Positions 1 to 8,269 of a DNA stretch of 49,275 nt are shown here, one piece after another. Below the pieces are notes generated by a model, which saw only the letters and a list, made by a program, of their open reading frames with translations, did not search any database and was not told where the DNA came from. Each line of letters opens with the position of its first letter. Position 1 is the first letter of the stretch. The DNA is from Clostridia bacterium (GTDB taxonomy: Bacteria; Bacillota; Clostridia; Oscillospirales; CAG-272): contig JAFVSI010000015.1 in assembly GCA_017503865.1 (NCBI GenBank), positions 71,175 to 120,449 on the forward strand, given 5' to 3'. A program made the translations under genes and the position numbers.

Positions 1-22
1 TAATAACAAGTGTTGTTTTCAT
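1..22 (-). CDS. Start of an unidentified gene, cut by window edge
   Basis: On the minus strand an ATG at 22-20 is followed by seven open codons (M-K-T-T-L-V-I) running off the window, and a purine-rich AAGGAA stretch lies 12 bases upstream. The spacing is a little long. It would be the next gene downstream of the AraC-type regulator and could be its target, but too little is visible to name it. Confidence 0.4.
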
Positions 23-80
23 AATATTTCTTCTTTCCTTGGGATATTTTTATTTAATTAAATAATTAAACTACAAAAAG

Positions 81-869
81 TTAACCGAGATGTCTTGCCT
101 TTTCTGCAAAAGCAAGGGGTGTCATACCCGTTGTACTCTTAAACACCTTACAAAGATATGACGAATTTGCAAAACCAACCTTCGTGGCGATTTCTTCAAG
201 TGAAAGCTCAGTGCTTACAAGAAGCTCCTTTGCCTTTTCAATGCGGTACATTTGGATATACTTTGCGGGTGGCATATTAAATACCGAAACAAAAATATTT
301 CTATAGTACGTTTCTCCTATTTCGGACATCTCTGCAAGTTGGGTAGTATAGAGATCACTGTCGTCAAAGTTTGCTTCAATATATTTTACTGACTTATGTA
401 TGAGTCTATACTTACCGGCAAGTGTATTTGCATAAGAATCGAGAGTAGCGATTTGAGTGATTATACTGTAAAACTCAGACAAACATTTTGCCTCAAACGC
501 AGGCCCCTTGAGGGACCAATAGTGCAGAATATTCTTTGCAGTATTCAAAATATCGCTTGAATTGTTGAAGAAAAACTCACAAACACAAATATTTTCAGGA
601 GCTGAACAAATATCAAATTCTATCACAACACAGGGGCCGCTTTTGTCGACCTCGATAAAATACTCGGTATCATTAGGAATGAAAAGAATATTATTCGTAT
701 CAGCAACAAATTCCTTGCCGTTTACCGTATAAACGGTACGTCCCGATCTCTTGATAACAAGTGTATTATTCAGGGTTTTTGCTTTACCCGAAGAATCTTC
801 GGGAACGGTATAGCTATACACGTCGACAATTTTGCTAACCGCTATTTTTGATAAATCAAATTTTTTCAT
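81..869 (-). CDS. AraC-family transcriptional regulator
   Basis: A 262-residue protein with the usual AraC architecture. An N-terminal region of about 160 residues resembles a cupin-type sugar-sensing domain, and a C-terminal pair of helix-turn-helix motifs covers roughly residues 165-258. The second HTH is clear (GFANSSYLCKVFKSTTGMTP), matching the family consensus G-F-x-x-x-S-Y-F-x-x-x-F-K-x-x-x-G-x-T-P. Such proteins activate or repress carbohydrate genes when bound to a sugar. The gene is monocistronic or drives the partial gene to its left. The sugar-phosphate operon at 1199-6115 lies just upstream beyond a tRNA, so the regulator may control it, but that is inference. Start ATG follows a GGCGG-like site. 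Confidence 0.88.
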   Translation of the reverse strand: MKKFDLSKIAVSKIVDVYSYTVPEDSSGKAKTLNNTLVIKRSGRTVYTVNGKEFVADTNNILFIPNDTEYFIEVDKSGPCVVIEFDICSAPENICVCEFFFNNSSDILNTAKNILHYWSLKGPAFEAKCLSEFYSIITQIATLDSYANTLAGKYRLIHKSVKYIEANFDDSDLYTTQLAEMSEIGETYYRNIFVSVFNMPPAKYIQMYRIEKAKELLVSTELSLEEIATKVGFANSSYLCKVFKSTTGMTPLAFAEKARHLG

Positions 870-905
870 AGATTTACCGCCTAAATTATATTTTTCATTA
901 TAAAT

Positions 906-934
906 ATTGTATCAAATCAAAATAAAAAAGTCAA
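906..934 (-). promoter_or_regulatory. Promoter of the AraC-family gene
   Basis: On the minus strand a TTGACT hexamer (929-934) and TACAAT hexamer (906-911) are separated by exactly 17 bp, a near-consensus housekeeping promoter pointing at the regulator. Confidence 0.75.
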
Positions 935-968
935 TAGTAAAAATCGCATTTTTCAACACAAAAACAAA

Positions 969-996
969 AAAACCGCTTTTATAAAAAAGCGGTTTT
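969..996 (-). terminator. Intrinsic terminator after tRNA-Thr
   Basis: A perfect 12-bp stem (AAAACCGCTTTT with its complement) has a 4-nt loop. On the minus strand it is followed by a T-rich run. It lies directly behind the tRNA 3' end. Confidence 0.85.
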
Positions 997-1070
997 GGAG
1001 CTGGTGGTGGGAATTGAACCCACGGCCTGCTGATTACGAATCAGCTGCTCTACCTCTGAGCCACACCAGC
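996..1070 (-). tRNA. tRNA-Thr (anticodon CGT)
   Basis: The minus strand folds as a complete tRNA. The acceptor GCTGGTG pairs with CACCAGC, the discriminator is T, and the CCA is encoded (996-998). The anticodon stem GCTGA/TCAGC encloses the loop TTCGTAA, giving anticodon CGT, which reads ACG. The T-arm GTGGGTTCAATTCCCAC is intact. It is very similar to the tRNA-Thr(TGT) at 20431. Confidence 0.96.
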
Positions 1071-1087
1071 AAATACGCAACGTTAAT

Positions 1088-1116
1088 ATTATACTGACTT
1101 TTTATTGTTTTGTCAA
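1088..1116 (-). promoter_or_regulatory. Promoter of tRNA-Thr(CGT)
   Basis: TTGACA (minus strand, 1111-1116) and TATAAT (1088-1093) are both consensus hexamers at 17-bp spacing, ending about 18 bp before the tRNA. It lies between the terminator of the sugar operon and the tRNA, so the tRNA is transcribed independently. Confidence 0.85.
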
Positions 1117-1148
1117 GGTTTTTACGTAAAATTCTTTCTCAACGATCA

Positions 1149-1182
1149 AAAAATACCGCTGCCCGAAGGCAACGGTATTTTT
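1149..1182 (-). terminator. Terminator of the sugar-phosphate operon
   Basis: AAAAATACCG pairs with CGGTATTTTT, with an inner TGCC/GGCA stem and a CGAA tetraloop. The hairpin lies 17 bp after the stop of the NagB-like gene and gives a T-run on the minus strand. Confidence 0.85.
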
Positions 1183-1198
1183 GTTTTGGATAATAAAA

Positions 1199-2173
1199 TT
1201 AATATCCAACCTTTTCCCAACAAGCGAAGGGAGCTGCGAGCTCTTCGCTGATGTAAACCTGTGTCTTCTTTGTCTGAAGCATAGAGCTGGGAAGGTAAGG
1301 AGTAACAGGTCCGTGTGTGCAAAGACGAGAAGTCATTCTCTGCCAAGAAGAGAATGTTCCGCAAGTTGCAAGTGCGTGAACCTCGATTCTTTCCTTTGCT
1401 CTCATAACGTCGAGAGGACCAATGGTTGCTGCACAAGGAGGAACGTTAGCAATATCACCGGACTGACCGAACGTACCGTTAAGGGAGTTCTGCATAATGG
1501 TCATGGGGTGAAGCTTAACAATCTGTGCGGGCTGGTTGAGCCACTCCTCGATATCACCGCTGCCGATGAACTCGGGAATAGGATCAACGAATGCCATATG
1601 TCCTGCCCATCCGGGAGAAGTGGAAGCAATATCAGCACCTGTTCCCTCGGTTATGTCATCAATGATCTTAGAGTAATCCTTGATATTAGCGTTTGTGGGG
1701 AAATGAACATTCTCCATAGGCATACGGAGCTTCTCATCGATCTCGTTGTAGAGGTACTTGATCATAGAGTGAGCAAAGCCTGCCTCGTAAGTTATAGGAG
1801 CAATGTTGCCGTCCTGGTCAGCCCACTCGTCCTCTGCTACAAGGTGAACCTTGGAACAGTCAACCTTGAAGTAGTTGATGAGCTGTGCAAGAGGAATGTA
1901 AGTATCAGGCTCGGGGTTGCCGAGGATCATTGTGAAGCTCTTACCTGCCTCGCTTGCTGCCTTAAGACGTGTGAAAAGTGTAGAAATGAGAACGGGGTGG
2001 GGGTTCATCATAACCTTAACCTCGAACTCGGGGTGCCACCAAGCTTCTCTCTTTTCGAGATCCTTGCCGCTGAGGCTACGAACATAGTCGCAAACTGCCT
2101 TGTCCTTAAAAGGAACAAACTCGTGAGGCTGGAAGTCAAACTTGGTTGCGGGATCAGTAATAAATTTTCCCAT
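1199..2173 (-). CDS. Glucosamine-6-phosphate isomerase/deaminase-like protein
   Basis: A 324-residue member of the NagB/RpiA/CoA-transferase-like fold. EDEWAD (114-119) aligns with the LDEYxG catalytic segment of NagB, and GWAGHMAFVDP (188-198) aligns with the G-x-D-G-H-I-A-F-N-x-P phosphate/lid motif. Family enzymes turn glucosamine-6-phosphate into fructose-6-phosphate and ammonia. This one is longer than NagB (about 265) and has changed lid residues (W-A-G instead of x-D-G), so its substrate may be another amino or keto sugar phosphate. It is the last gene of a six-gene operon and follows the NagA-like gene by 33 bp. RBS AAAGGAG precedes the ATG. Confidence 0.8.
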   Translation of the reverse strand: MGKFITDPATKFDFQPHEFVPFKDKAVCDYVRSLSGKDLEKREAWWHPEFEVKVMMNPHPVLISTLFTRLKAASEAGKSFTMILGNPEPDTYIPLAQLINYFKVDCSKVHLVAEDEWADQDGNIAPITYEAGFAHSMIKYLYNEIDEKLRMPMENVHFPTNANIKDYSKIIDDITEGTGADIASTSPGWAGHMAFVDPIPEFIGSGDIEEWLNQPAQIVKLHPMTIMQNSLNGTFGQSGDIANVPPCAATIGPLDVMRAKERIEVHALATCGTFSSWQRMTSRLCTHGPVTPYLPSSMLQTKKTQVYISEELAAPFACWEKVGY

Positions 2174-2206
2174 GGTTTTATCTCCTTTAAAAATTATTTT
2201 AATAAC

Positions 2207-3349
2207 TTAGTTGATTTGTTCTCCGCCGAGGAATACGTGCTTAACGCTAAAGAGGTCGTCTACCATAATAAGGTCTGCTCTCTTACCGATAGCAATTTCA
2301 CCTCTGTCAGAAAGCGAAAGAACCTTTGCAGGGTTTCTGGAAGCATACTTGAATACCTGGCACAAGGAGCTTCCCGTATGACACATCATATTACGGCAAG
2401 CGTTTGCAAGCATAATCTTAGAGCCTGCAATCTCACCTGCGAAGTCAAAGTTGATATCGTCAACGCCCTCATAAAGATCACCCTCTGGCTTAGGTCCGTC
2501 CCAAACGCAAGCGTCGGAAATAAGGATAACTCTGTCATCGCCCTTGATTTTCTTAACAAGGCGAAGCATATAGGGATCAACGTGAATACCAACCTTATCG
2601 CAGATAAGCTCTGCGTAAATGTCATCATTATACCATACAGCCTCATCAACGCACACACCGCGACATTCAGGATATTTGTTGAGTGTACCCGTTGCGTTTG
2701 TGTGGTGAGTTGCGAGCTTTAGTCCGTAAGGCATCATTTTTGCGATCTGATAAGGATCAGCCTCGCTGTGTGCAACCGTAAAGATTACGTTAGGATTAGC
2801 TTTGAGAGCATCCTTAGCGAACATCTCGATATTCTCACGCTCGGGAGCGATACCCCAAACCCTTACCATATCCGCAAACGAATCGAGAATAGGCATATAA
2901 TCGTCAGGGTTAATATCAGCTGTCCAGGGGTTATTTTCACGGTCAGCACCGTACTTAGGGTTCATATAAGGAGCTTCCATATACAAGCCGTAAATATTAG
3001 GAGCACTTCCGCTGTCAACTGCATCTCTGATGGTTTTAGCCTGCTTTATAAGTCTCTCAGCGTTGTCAGCAAAATAGAGCGTAGGAAGAACAGTTGTTAC
3101 ACCGTTTTCAAGCACGTTTTTTGCAGCACTTGTGGGATCGTCATAAAACCAATGTATAGCATCAGAATGTGTGTGTATATCAATAAGACCGGGGCCTGTA
3201 TAAAGTCCCTTTGCATCAATGATCTCTGCCGAACCAACGTCAACTTTCTTACCAAAATCAACTATCATTCCGTTGTCATCGATAAGAATCTTTCCGTCGA
3301 GTATCAAATGGTCGGGCATTACGATATTTGTATTTACAATTGCTTTCAA
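2207..3349 (-). CDS. N-acetylglucosamine-6-phosphate deacetylase-like amidohydrolase
   Basis: A 380-residue metal-dependent amidohydrolase of the NagA family. PGLIDIHTHSD (53-63) holds the first metal-binding histidines. E125 (YMEAPY), H194 (VAHSEAD), H215/H216 (HHTNATG) and D279 (LISDA) fit the remaining metal and catalytic positions. NagA removes the acetyl group from N-acetylglucosamine-6-phosphate; its product is the substrate of NagB-like enzymes such as the next gene. The family normally has PGFIDxHxHG, and here the G is replaced by S-D, so a different acylated sugar phosphate is possible. RBS AGAGGTGA precedes the ATG. Confidence 0.83.
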   Translation of the reverse strand: MKAIVNTNIVMPDHLILDGKILIDDNGMIVDFGKKVDVGSAEIIDAKGLYTGPGLIDIHTHSDAIHWFYDDPTSAAKNVLENGVTTVLPTLYFADNAERLIKQAKTIRDAVDSGSAPNIYGLYMEAPYMNPKYGADRENNPWTADINPDDYMPILDSFADMVRVWGIAPERENIEMFAKDALKANPNVIFTVAHSEADPYQIAKMMPYGLKLATHHTNATGTLNKYPECRGVCVDEAVWYNDDIYAELICDKVGIHVDPYMLRLVKKIKGDDRVILISDACVWDGPKPEGDLYEGVDDINFDFAGEIAGSKIMLANACRNMMCHTGSSLCQVFKYASRNPAKVLSLSDRGEIAIGKRADLIMVDDLFSVKHVFLGGEQIN

Positions 3350-3385
3350 GAAAAATCACCTCTTTGAATTTAATTTAACTAAAAA

Positions 3386-4078
3386 TTACTTGTTCCTTAG
3401 ATTTATCAATTCGAGCAACGTGGTATTACCAAAAGCTCCAAGCCAGTCCTTCTTAAATCCTTCAATTGAGGTATCGGTAGTTGTATGAGCCAAAAGTCTA
3501 TGCATAACAGAGCTACTAACTGTCGCACACTGAGCTCCCTCAATAGCAACGTCAAGAACTTCTCTGGCAGTCTTAAAGCTCGCCGCAAGGATCTTTGTGT
3601 TTGATTTAGAGACCTCAAATATTTTAGCAATATCCTTTACGCATCTTACACCGTCATCGCAAATATTTTCAAGACGACTGACGTAAGGAGCAACGTAAGT
3701 AGCACCTGCGTTTGAAGCAAGCATCGCCTGAGCACCGGTCAAGATAGCGGTAACAGTTACCTTATAGCCTTCAGAAGAAAGTGCCTTAGTTACCTTGAGA
3801 CCAACGTCGCCAACAGGAACCTTAATAACCGTATTGTTACCGAGAAGGCTGACGAGAGCCTTTGCCTCAAGCATGATCCTGTCAAAATCTTCCTCAGTAA
3901 CCTGAACGTGAAGCTCTTTATCTTTACCGATTATTTCCCTGATCTGCATAAGCAGAGCGATAACGTCACCGCCCTCAGCAGAAAGGATTGTAGGATTGGT
4001 TGTAACACCCTCAATAGGATAATAAGTATTAAAATACTTTATGTCCTCGAGATTTGCTGTATCAAGCAAAATTTTCAT
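3386..4078 (-). CDS. Transaldolase-like protein / fructose-6-phosphate aldolase family
   Basis: A 230-residue short transaldolase of the FSA/MipB type. D6, the TNPT motif (27-30) and Lys86 in IKVPV (the Schiff-base lysine) are all present, as is the C-terminal region of the short subfamily. Members either move a dihydroxyacetone unit between sugar phosphates or split fructose-6-phosphate. The gene lies between the YjbQ-like and NagA-like genes, so it is likely to process a keto-sugar phosphate made within this operon. The exact reaction cannot be told from sequence. Confidence 0.87.
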   Translation of the reverse strand: MKILLDTANLEDIKYFNTYYPIEGVTTNPTILSAEGGDVIALLMQIREIIGKDKELHVQVTEEDFDRIMLEAKALVSLLGNNTVIKVPVGDVGLKVTKALSSEGYKVTVTAILTGAQAMLASNAGATYVAPYVSRLENICDDGVRCVKDIAKIFEVSKSNTKILAASFKTAREVLDVAIEGAQCATVSSSVMHRLLAHTTTDTSIEGFKKDWLGAFGNTTLLELINLRNK

Positions 4079-4154
4079 AAACAGTAATTCCCTTTTTATA
4101 CTCGTTTACACCCCCGAGAAACCTCGAAGGTGTAAACTAAAATTCAAAAATCAA

Positions 4155-4781
4155 TTATTTTCTTGCCTTAAGCTGAAGATCGTAGTGAACATCGTACTCC
4201 ATCTCTTCAGGAAGGAACTTGTGCTTGGTATCAATAACCTCTCCGTTGTTCCACTTTCTGTCCTCAACATCATCAGTTGTACCCATAACTGTAACGTTAA
4301 GCTGTCTGCGACGTGCACGAACGTGGTCCCAGTCAATGAAGTAAATGTGAGCAAACTCACCACCGTCAAGAACACCGTCCTTGATGGTCATTGTTTCGCT
4401 TCTACCAAAGAAAACGGAGCGGAGATGTCCGTCTGTATTCATACTTGTATAGTCACCGGGCTCGCCTACATATCTACCAAACTTGGAGTGGATAGGGCCG
4501 GGGTGACGGTACTGGTGCTCCTCAGCAAAATCAGGGATGAGCTTTCTCATAATGTCGAGAAGGTCGTGCTGAAGGAACTCGAGATCGAAGCTGTCGATAT
4601 CGTGTGAGCACTCCTGAACCATTACGGAGCAAGTTGTGTGGTGAGATGCGATACAAACGGTACCGTTCTTGATACCGGATGCCTTAACGATCTCAACTAT
4701 TTCCTTAGATACATCGTGGAATGTGGGGATCCAACCTCTTGACTGAAGCTCCAATTCCTTCTGAAAAACCTTAAATTCCAT
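4155..4781 (-). CDS. YjbQ/UPF0047 family protein
   Basis: A 208-residue protein with the UPF0047 signature. HHTTCSVMVQE (47-57) corresponds to the family H-T-T-x-x-x-x-x-x-E, and a second conserved block covers HLRSVFFGRSETMTIKDGVL. E. coli YjbQ has a weak secondary thiamine-phosphate synthase activity, but the true role of the family is unknown. This copy is longer than the usual 130-140 residues, because of an insertion after residue 60 and a charged C-terminal tail. Its place inside a sugar-phosphate operon suggests a carbohydrate role rather than a thiamine one (inference). RBS AGGAGA lies just upstream. Confidence 0.82.
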   Translation of the reverse strand: MEFKVFQKELELQSRGWIPTFHDVSKEIVEIVKASGIKNGTVCIASHHTTCSVMVQECSHDIDSFDLEFLQHDLLDIMRKLIPDFAEEHQYRHPGPIHSKFGRYVGEPGDYTSMNTDGHLRSVFFGRSETMTIKDGVLDGGEFAHIYFIDWDHVRARRRQLNVTVMGTTDDVEDRKWNNGEVIDTKHKFLPEEMEYDVHYDLQLKARK

Positions 4782-4817
4782 TTTTCATTTCTCCTTATAT
4801 GTAATATTTTTTAAAGA

Positions 4818-5414
4818 TTACTTATTGTTAAGGCGTTTGCCAACTGCTCCGCCCGGATGGATAAGAGCAAAATCCATCTTTTGATAGCCCGTGTACTCAA
4901 CGAGAGCCGTCTGGAGAGCATCAAAAATTGCACTTGTTACAGCAAAACTTGTTGTTCCCTGACAGTTATACTTGTCGCACTCCTTAGTTACTTTCATAGC
5001 AAGAACGATGTCTGCCTCAGTAGCAAGAGGAGATGCAAGGTTTTCGGTAACACCAATAATGGTAACTCCTTTTGTCTTGCACACGTCAATAATTGTCATA
5101 AGCTCGTCCGTCTTACCGCCTCTTGAAGCGAGAAGCATAACGTCGCCCTTCTTCATACAACCAAGACCACCGTGAACAGCCTCAGCAGGTGAAAGGAATC
5201 TTGCAGGACGCTCAACACAGCACATAAGGTGTGCGAAATGTCTGCACGCAATTCCGGAGTGACCGCAGCCAGCAGCAGCAATTCTTTCGGCCTTTGCGAG
5301 TGCCTCAACAGCCTTTTTCATCTCTTCTCTGTCAAGAACCTTAGCAGTCTCTGCAAGAGATTCAGCCTCGATGCGAAAAGCATCGAACGCCTGATTCAAT
5401 GCGCTTTCCATCAT
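4818..5414 (-). CDS. SIS-domain sugar-phosphate isomerase (KpsF/GutQ-like)
   Basis: A 198-residue single SIS domain. Its phosphate-binding loop is seen as AAAGCGHSGI, and LASRGGKTDELM and the C-terminal HPGGAVGKRL are hallmarks of the KpsF/GutQ arabinose-5-phosphate isomerase and hexuloisomerase group. It lacks the CBS domains of KpsF. Such proteins interconvert aldose and ketose phosphates. An upstream in-frame GTG-type extension exists, but the chosen ATG at 5414 overlaps the TGA of the preceding gene (ATGA), the typical translational-coupling arrangement. Confidence 0.85.
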   Translation of the reverse strand: MMESALNQAFDAFRIEAESLAETAKVLDREEMKKAVEALAKAERIAAAGCGHSGIACRHFAHLMCCVERPARFLSPAEAVHGGLGCMKKGDVMLLASRGGKTDELMTIIDVCKTKGVTIIGVTENLASPLATEADIVLAMKVTKECDKYNCQGTTSFAVTSAIFDALQTALVEYTGYQKMDFALIHPGGAVGKRLNNK

Positions 5415-6115
5415 AGTCCGTGTACCTCGTTCCAAGTCTTACGAAGTGTATAGAGCATTTCCTCAGCGGCATCCTCGGGTACGTTTGCCTTCATTACGCC
5501 ACTTGTGCAACCTGTTGCCTGAGCACCTGCACGGATAACGTTTGCTACATCATCGGGGCCGGAAATACCTGCACCCTGAAGTACCATAATATCGGGGTTT
5601 ATCTTCTTAACAGCCTCTATTGTGTCACGAACGTAACCCATATCACTTGCAACACCGGTTCCGATAAGCTCGGTAGGCTCAGCAACGATAAGGTTAGGAG
5701 CAAGAAGAGCGACCTGTCTTATTTCCTCAACGCTGTCAGCACATACGATAGTAGCGAGACCAACCTCGTCAGCACGTGCTATAGTAGCCTTGATCTCATC
5801 AAGAGTAAGCTTCTTTTCAGCGTGGTTGAGCATTACGCCAACAGCACCTGCTTCCTTGATGGATTCGGGAAGAACCGAACCAAGTCCTCTTCCGGGCACG
5901 AGTGCGTCCATATGCTGAGCATAAACGTGAATGTACTTTGTGTTTTCAGCGAGAAGTCTTATGTCAGCGTACTGAGGAGTGATGATAACGTCAAGGTCGT
6001 ACTTGTGTGCTATCTGGTCAACTGCCTTAGCGAGTTTGAGCATTCTCTCGCCCCACATAAAGCACTTGGGGCCGATCTCAAAATAAGGGGCTCTGATCTT
6101 GTAATTCTTATACAT
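5411..6115 (-). CDS. Triose-phosphate isomerase family protein, archaeal-type
   Basis: A 234-residue TIM barrel of the short type typical of archaeal triose-phosphate isomerases. YAQHMDALVPG (65-75), LPESIKEAGAVGVMLNHAE (catalytic H98), AEPTELIGTG (catalytic E146) and a C-terminal GAGISGPDDV phosphate-gripper are visible. Bacterial glycolytic TIM is about 250 residues and carries GHSERR, which is absent here. The protein is the first gene of the sugar-phosphate operon, so it may isomerise a triose or tetrose phosphate in that pathway and not be the housekeeping TIM. Confidence 0.82.
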   Translation of the reverse strand: MYKNYKIRAPYFEIGPKCFMWGERMLKLAKAVDQIAHKYDLDVIITPQYADIRLLAENTKYIHVYAQHMDALVPGRGLGSVLPESIKEAGAVGVMLNHAEKKLTLDEIKATIARADEVGLATIVCADSVEEIRQVALLAPNLIVAEPTELIGTGVASDMGYVRDTIEAVKKINPDIMVLQGAGISGPDDVANVIRAGAQATGCTSGVMKANVPEDAAEEMLYTLRKTWNEVHGL

Positions 6116-6186
6116 CTTAATTACCTCTGCAATTACTTTTTAACGATGGCTCTATCAAAAATCGACAGAACTTTTCATTCTCTATA

Positions 6187-6215
6187 ATGATACCATAAAT
6201 TACCCTGCAAGTCAA
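6187..6215 (-). promoter_or_regulatory. Promoter of the six-gene sugar-phosphate operon
   Basis: TTGACT (minus strand, 6210-6215) and TATCAT (6187-6192) stand 17 bp apart and about 70 bp before the first ATG. The following 5' leader (6116-6186) is long enough for a regulator site, but I saw no clear one. The rest of the gap up to the ackA promoter (6216-6317) is AT-rich without a recognisable gene. Confidence 0.65.
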
Positions 6216-6317
6216 TAGAATTAAAGCATTTATTTACATTTTTGTTCACAATTTTTCCACTATTTTATTGTTTTTTTGGACAACAATTTATATTTGAGGT
6301 AATTTTTTAAAAAAATC

Positions 6318-6346
6318 TTGAAAAAGACAAATCTATATGTTATAAT
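6318..6346 (+). promoter_or_regulatory. Promoter of ackA
   Basis: TTGAAA (6318-6323) and a consensus TATAAT (6341-6346) are separated by 17 bp, 44 bp upstream of the ATG. Confidence 0.8.
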
Positions 6347-6390
6347 ACTCTATGATTTGTTATATAAAAACTTTCAATGGAGGAAAATCA

Positions 6391-7584
6391 ATGAAAATTC
6401 TTGTCATCAATGCAGGAAGCAGCTCTCTTAAGTATCAGTTGTTCGATATGGAGAGCAAGACCGTTCTTGCAAAAGGAATTTGTGAAAAGATAGGCCTTTC
6501 GGGCGTTATCACTCACAAGCGTCCCGGAAAGGACACCTATAAAGAGGACTATCCCATGCCCACTCACAACGAGGCAATAGCTCTCGTGCTCAAGCTTCTT
6601 ACCGATCCTGAGCTCGGTGTTATTGAGAGTGTTGACGAGATTGCTGCTGTAGGACACAGATTTGTCCATGGCGGCAAGCTTTCGAAGTCTTGTATCCTTA
6701 CAGACGAGGAGATCAAGTACATCGAGTCTATCGTTCCCCTCAATCCTCTTCACGGCCCCCCATCCCTCAAGGGTGTTGCAGGCTGTATGGCACTTATGCC
6801 CACCACACCTCAGGTCGGTGTATTTGACACTTCCTTCTTCTCGACTATCGAGGAAAAAGCATACGTTTATCCCCTTCCTTACGAGTGGTATGAGGAATAC
6901 GGCATCCGTAAGTACGGCTTCCACGGGACCTCTCACCGTTACGTTTCCGCAGAGGCTGCTAAGTATCTCGGCCTTGACCTCAATAAGATAAAGATGATTT
7001 CCTGCCACCTCGGTTCAGGCTCATCCATCACCGCTATTGAGAACGGTAAGGCTGTTGACACTTCCTTTGGATTTACTCCTCAGGACGGCGTTCCTATGGG
7101 AACACGTTGCGGTTCTATCGACCCCTCTATCATTCCCTATATGATGGAAAAGACAGGTATGACTCCCGATGAGATGAATAACGTTCTTATCAAGAAGTCA
7201 GGTCTTATCGGTGTATCTGGGGTTTCGAGTGATGCCCGCGAGATTTGGGACGCCGCTGACAACGGAAACAAGCGTGCTAAGCTCGCTATGGATATTCTCA
7301 TTCACGGTGCTAAGAAGATAGTTGGCTCGTACATTGCTGAAATGAACGGAGTTGACGTTATCGTATTCACAGCAGGTCTCGGCGAAAACGACAGACTTGT
7401 CCGCGAAGGCATCTGTGCTGATATGGAATACCTCGGAGTTAAGTTCGATAAGGAGCTCAATATGACAACACCTCGCGGTGAGAAGGTTGTACTCAGCACT
7501 CCTGACTCTAAGGTAAAGGTCGTTATGTTCCCCACTGACGAGGAATATATGATCGCTTCCGACACTTACGATCTCGTAAAGTAA
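6391..7584 (+). CDS. ackA: Acetate kinase
   Basis: A full-length 397-residue acetate kinase. The N-terminal ILVINAGSSSLKYQL signature (N7), R90 in HRFVHGG, D146 in FDTSFF and GFHGTSH (176-182) are the known substrate and ATP-fold residues. It converts acetyl-phosphate and ADP to acetate and ATP. The usual partner pta is not here; the window instead carries a PduL-type phosphotransacylase at 28172. The start was set at 6391 because GGAGG lies 7 bases upstream; an ATG further upstream has no RBS. Confidence 0.97.
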   Translation: MKILVINAGSSSLKYQLFDMESKTVLAKGICEKIGLSGVITHKRPGKDTYKEDYPMPTHNEAIALVLKLLTDPELGVIESVDEIAAVGHRFVHGGKLSKSCILTDEEIKYIESIVPLNPLHGPPSLKGVAGCMALMPTTPQVGVFDTSFFSTIEEKAYVYPLPYEWYEEYGIRKYGFHGTSHRYVSAEAAKYLGLDLNKIKMISCHLGSGSSITAIENGKAVDTSFGFTPQDGVPMGTRCGSIDPSIIPYMMEKTGMTPDEMNNVLIKKSGLIGVSGVSSDAREIWDAADNGNKRAKLAMDILIHGAKKIVGSYIAEMNGVDVIVFTAGLGENDRLVREGICADMEYLGVKFDKELNMTTPRGEKVVLSTPDSKVKVVMFPTDEEYMIASDTYDLVK

Positions 7585-7597
7585 TTTAAACATAAAA

Positions 7598-7620
7598 ATA
7601 GCTGCACTGTGTGCAGCTAT
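7598..7620. terminator. Bidirectional terminator between ackA and HAD gene
   Basis: A perfect 10-bp stem ATAGCTGCAC/GTGCAGCTAT with loop TGT, flanked by A-rich and T-rich runs on either side, serves the two convergent genes. Confidence 0.9.
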
Positions 7621-7624
7621 TTTT

Positions 7625-8269
7625 TTATTCTATAAATTTCAAAATGTCGGCAACTTCAGGTGCAATATAAGTAGCTCCTGCCGCCTCAAGCTCAGCTCTG
7701 TTACCGTATCCGTAAAGCACACCTATAGAGTCAATGCCAAAATGTGCGGCACCGAGAACGTCATGCTCTCTGTCTCCAACCATTACGACCGAAGACAAAT
7801 CGGTTATGCCACAGCTTTTAAGTGCGTGAGCAATAACGTCGGCCTTTTTCACTCTCGAGGAGTCCATAGTAGCTCCCGCCAAAAAATCAAAATACTTGTC
7901 AAGCTCAAAATGCTTTAGTATCTTTTCAGAGAATAGCTCGGGCTTAGAGGTCGCCACTATAAGTCTTTTCCCTCTTTTTTTAAGCTCCGAGAGCATTTCG
8001 GGCACACCCTCGTAAACCGAATTTTCAAACAAGCCTTTATCTGCAAAATACTCGCGGTAATACTTTACCGAAAGCTCGCCGTCTTCTCTCGAAAACCCGT
8101 AATATTTGCAAAACGAATCAACAAGTGGCGGGCCTATGAATTTATAAAGTTCTGAACGAACACCGACCTCTATCCCCCATTTTTTGAGAGCGTGAGCTAC
8201 CGAATTTGTTATACCGATTGCAGGATCGGTAAGAGTTCCGTCAAGATCAAAGAATACCGTATTATACAT
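7625..8269 (-). CDS. HAD-superfamily phosphatase, phosphoglycolate phosphatase-like
   Basis: A 214-residue HAD hydrolase. FFDLDGTL holds the nucleophile D8 and acid D10; the other HAD motifs follow as ATSKPE, the lysine region KKADVIAHAL and MVGDREHD. It resembles Gph/YfcD-type enzymes that dephosphorylate small phosphorylated metabolites. Upstream in-frame codons are open, but the ATG at 8269 gives the family-typical N-terminus and overlaps the end of the phosphodiesterase gene by 8 bp, so the two are translationally coupled. Confidence 0.88.
   Translation of the reverse strand: MYNTVFFDLDGTLTDPAIGITNSVAHALKKWGIEVGVRSELYKFIGPPLVDSFCKYYGFSREDGELSVKYYREYFADKGLFENSVYEGVPEMLSELKKRGKRLIVATSKPELFSEKILKHFELDKYFDFLAGATMDSSRVKKADVIAHALKSCGITDLSSVVMVGDREHDVLGAAHFGIDSIGVLYGYGNRAELEAAGATYIAPEVADILKFIE

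Noticed and set aside
1181-2722. 513-codon plus-strand frame across the NagB-like and NagA-like genes
   Set aside because: It crosses two real genes on the opposite strand and has the Cys/Leu/Asn-rich composition of an antisense shadow.
5415-5435. Upstream start for the SIS isomerase
   Set aside because: The ATG at 5414 overlaps the preceding stop (ATGA) and gives a normal family N-terminus; the upstream seven codons lie within the TIM gene.
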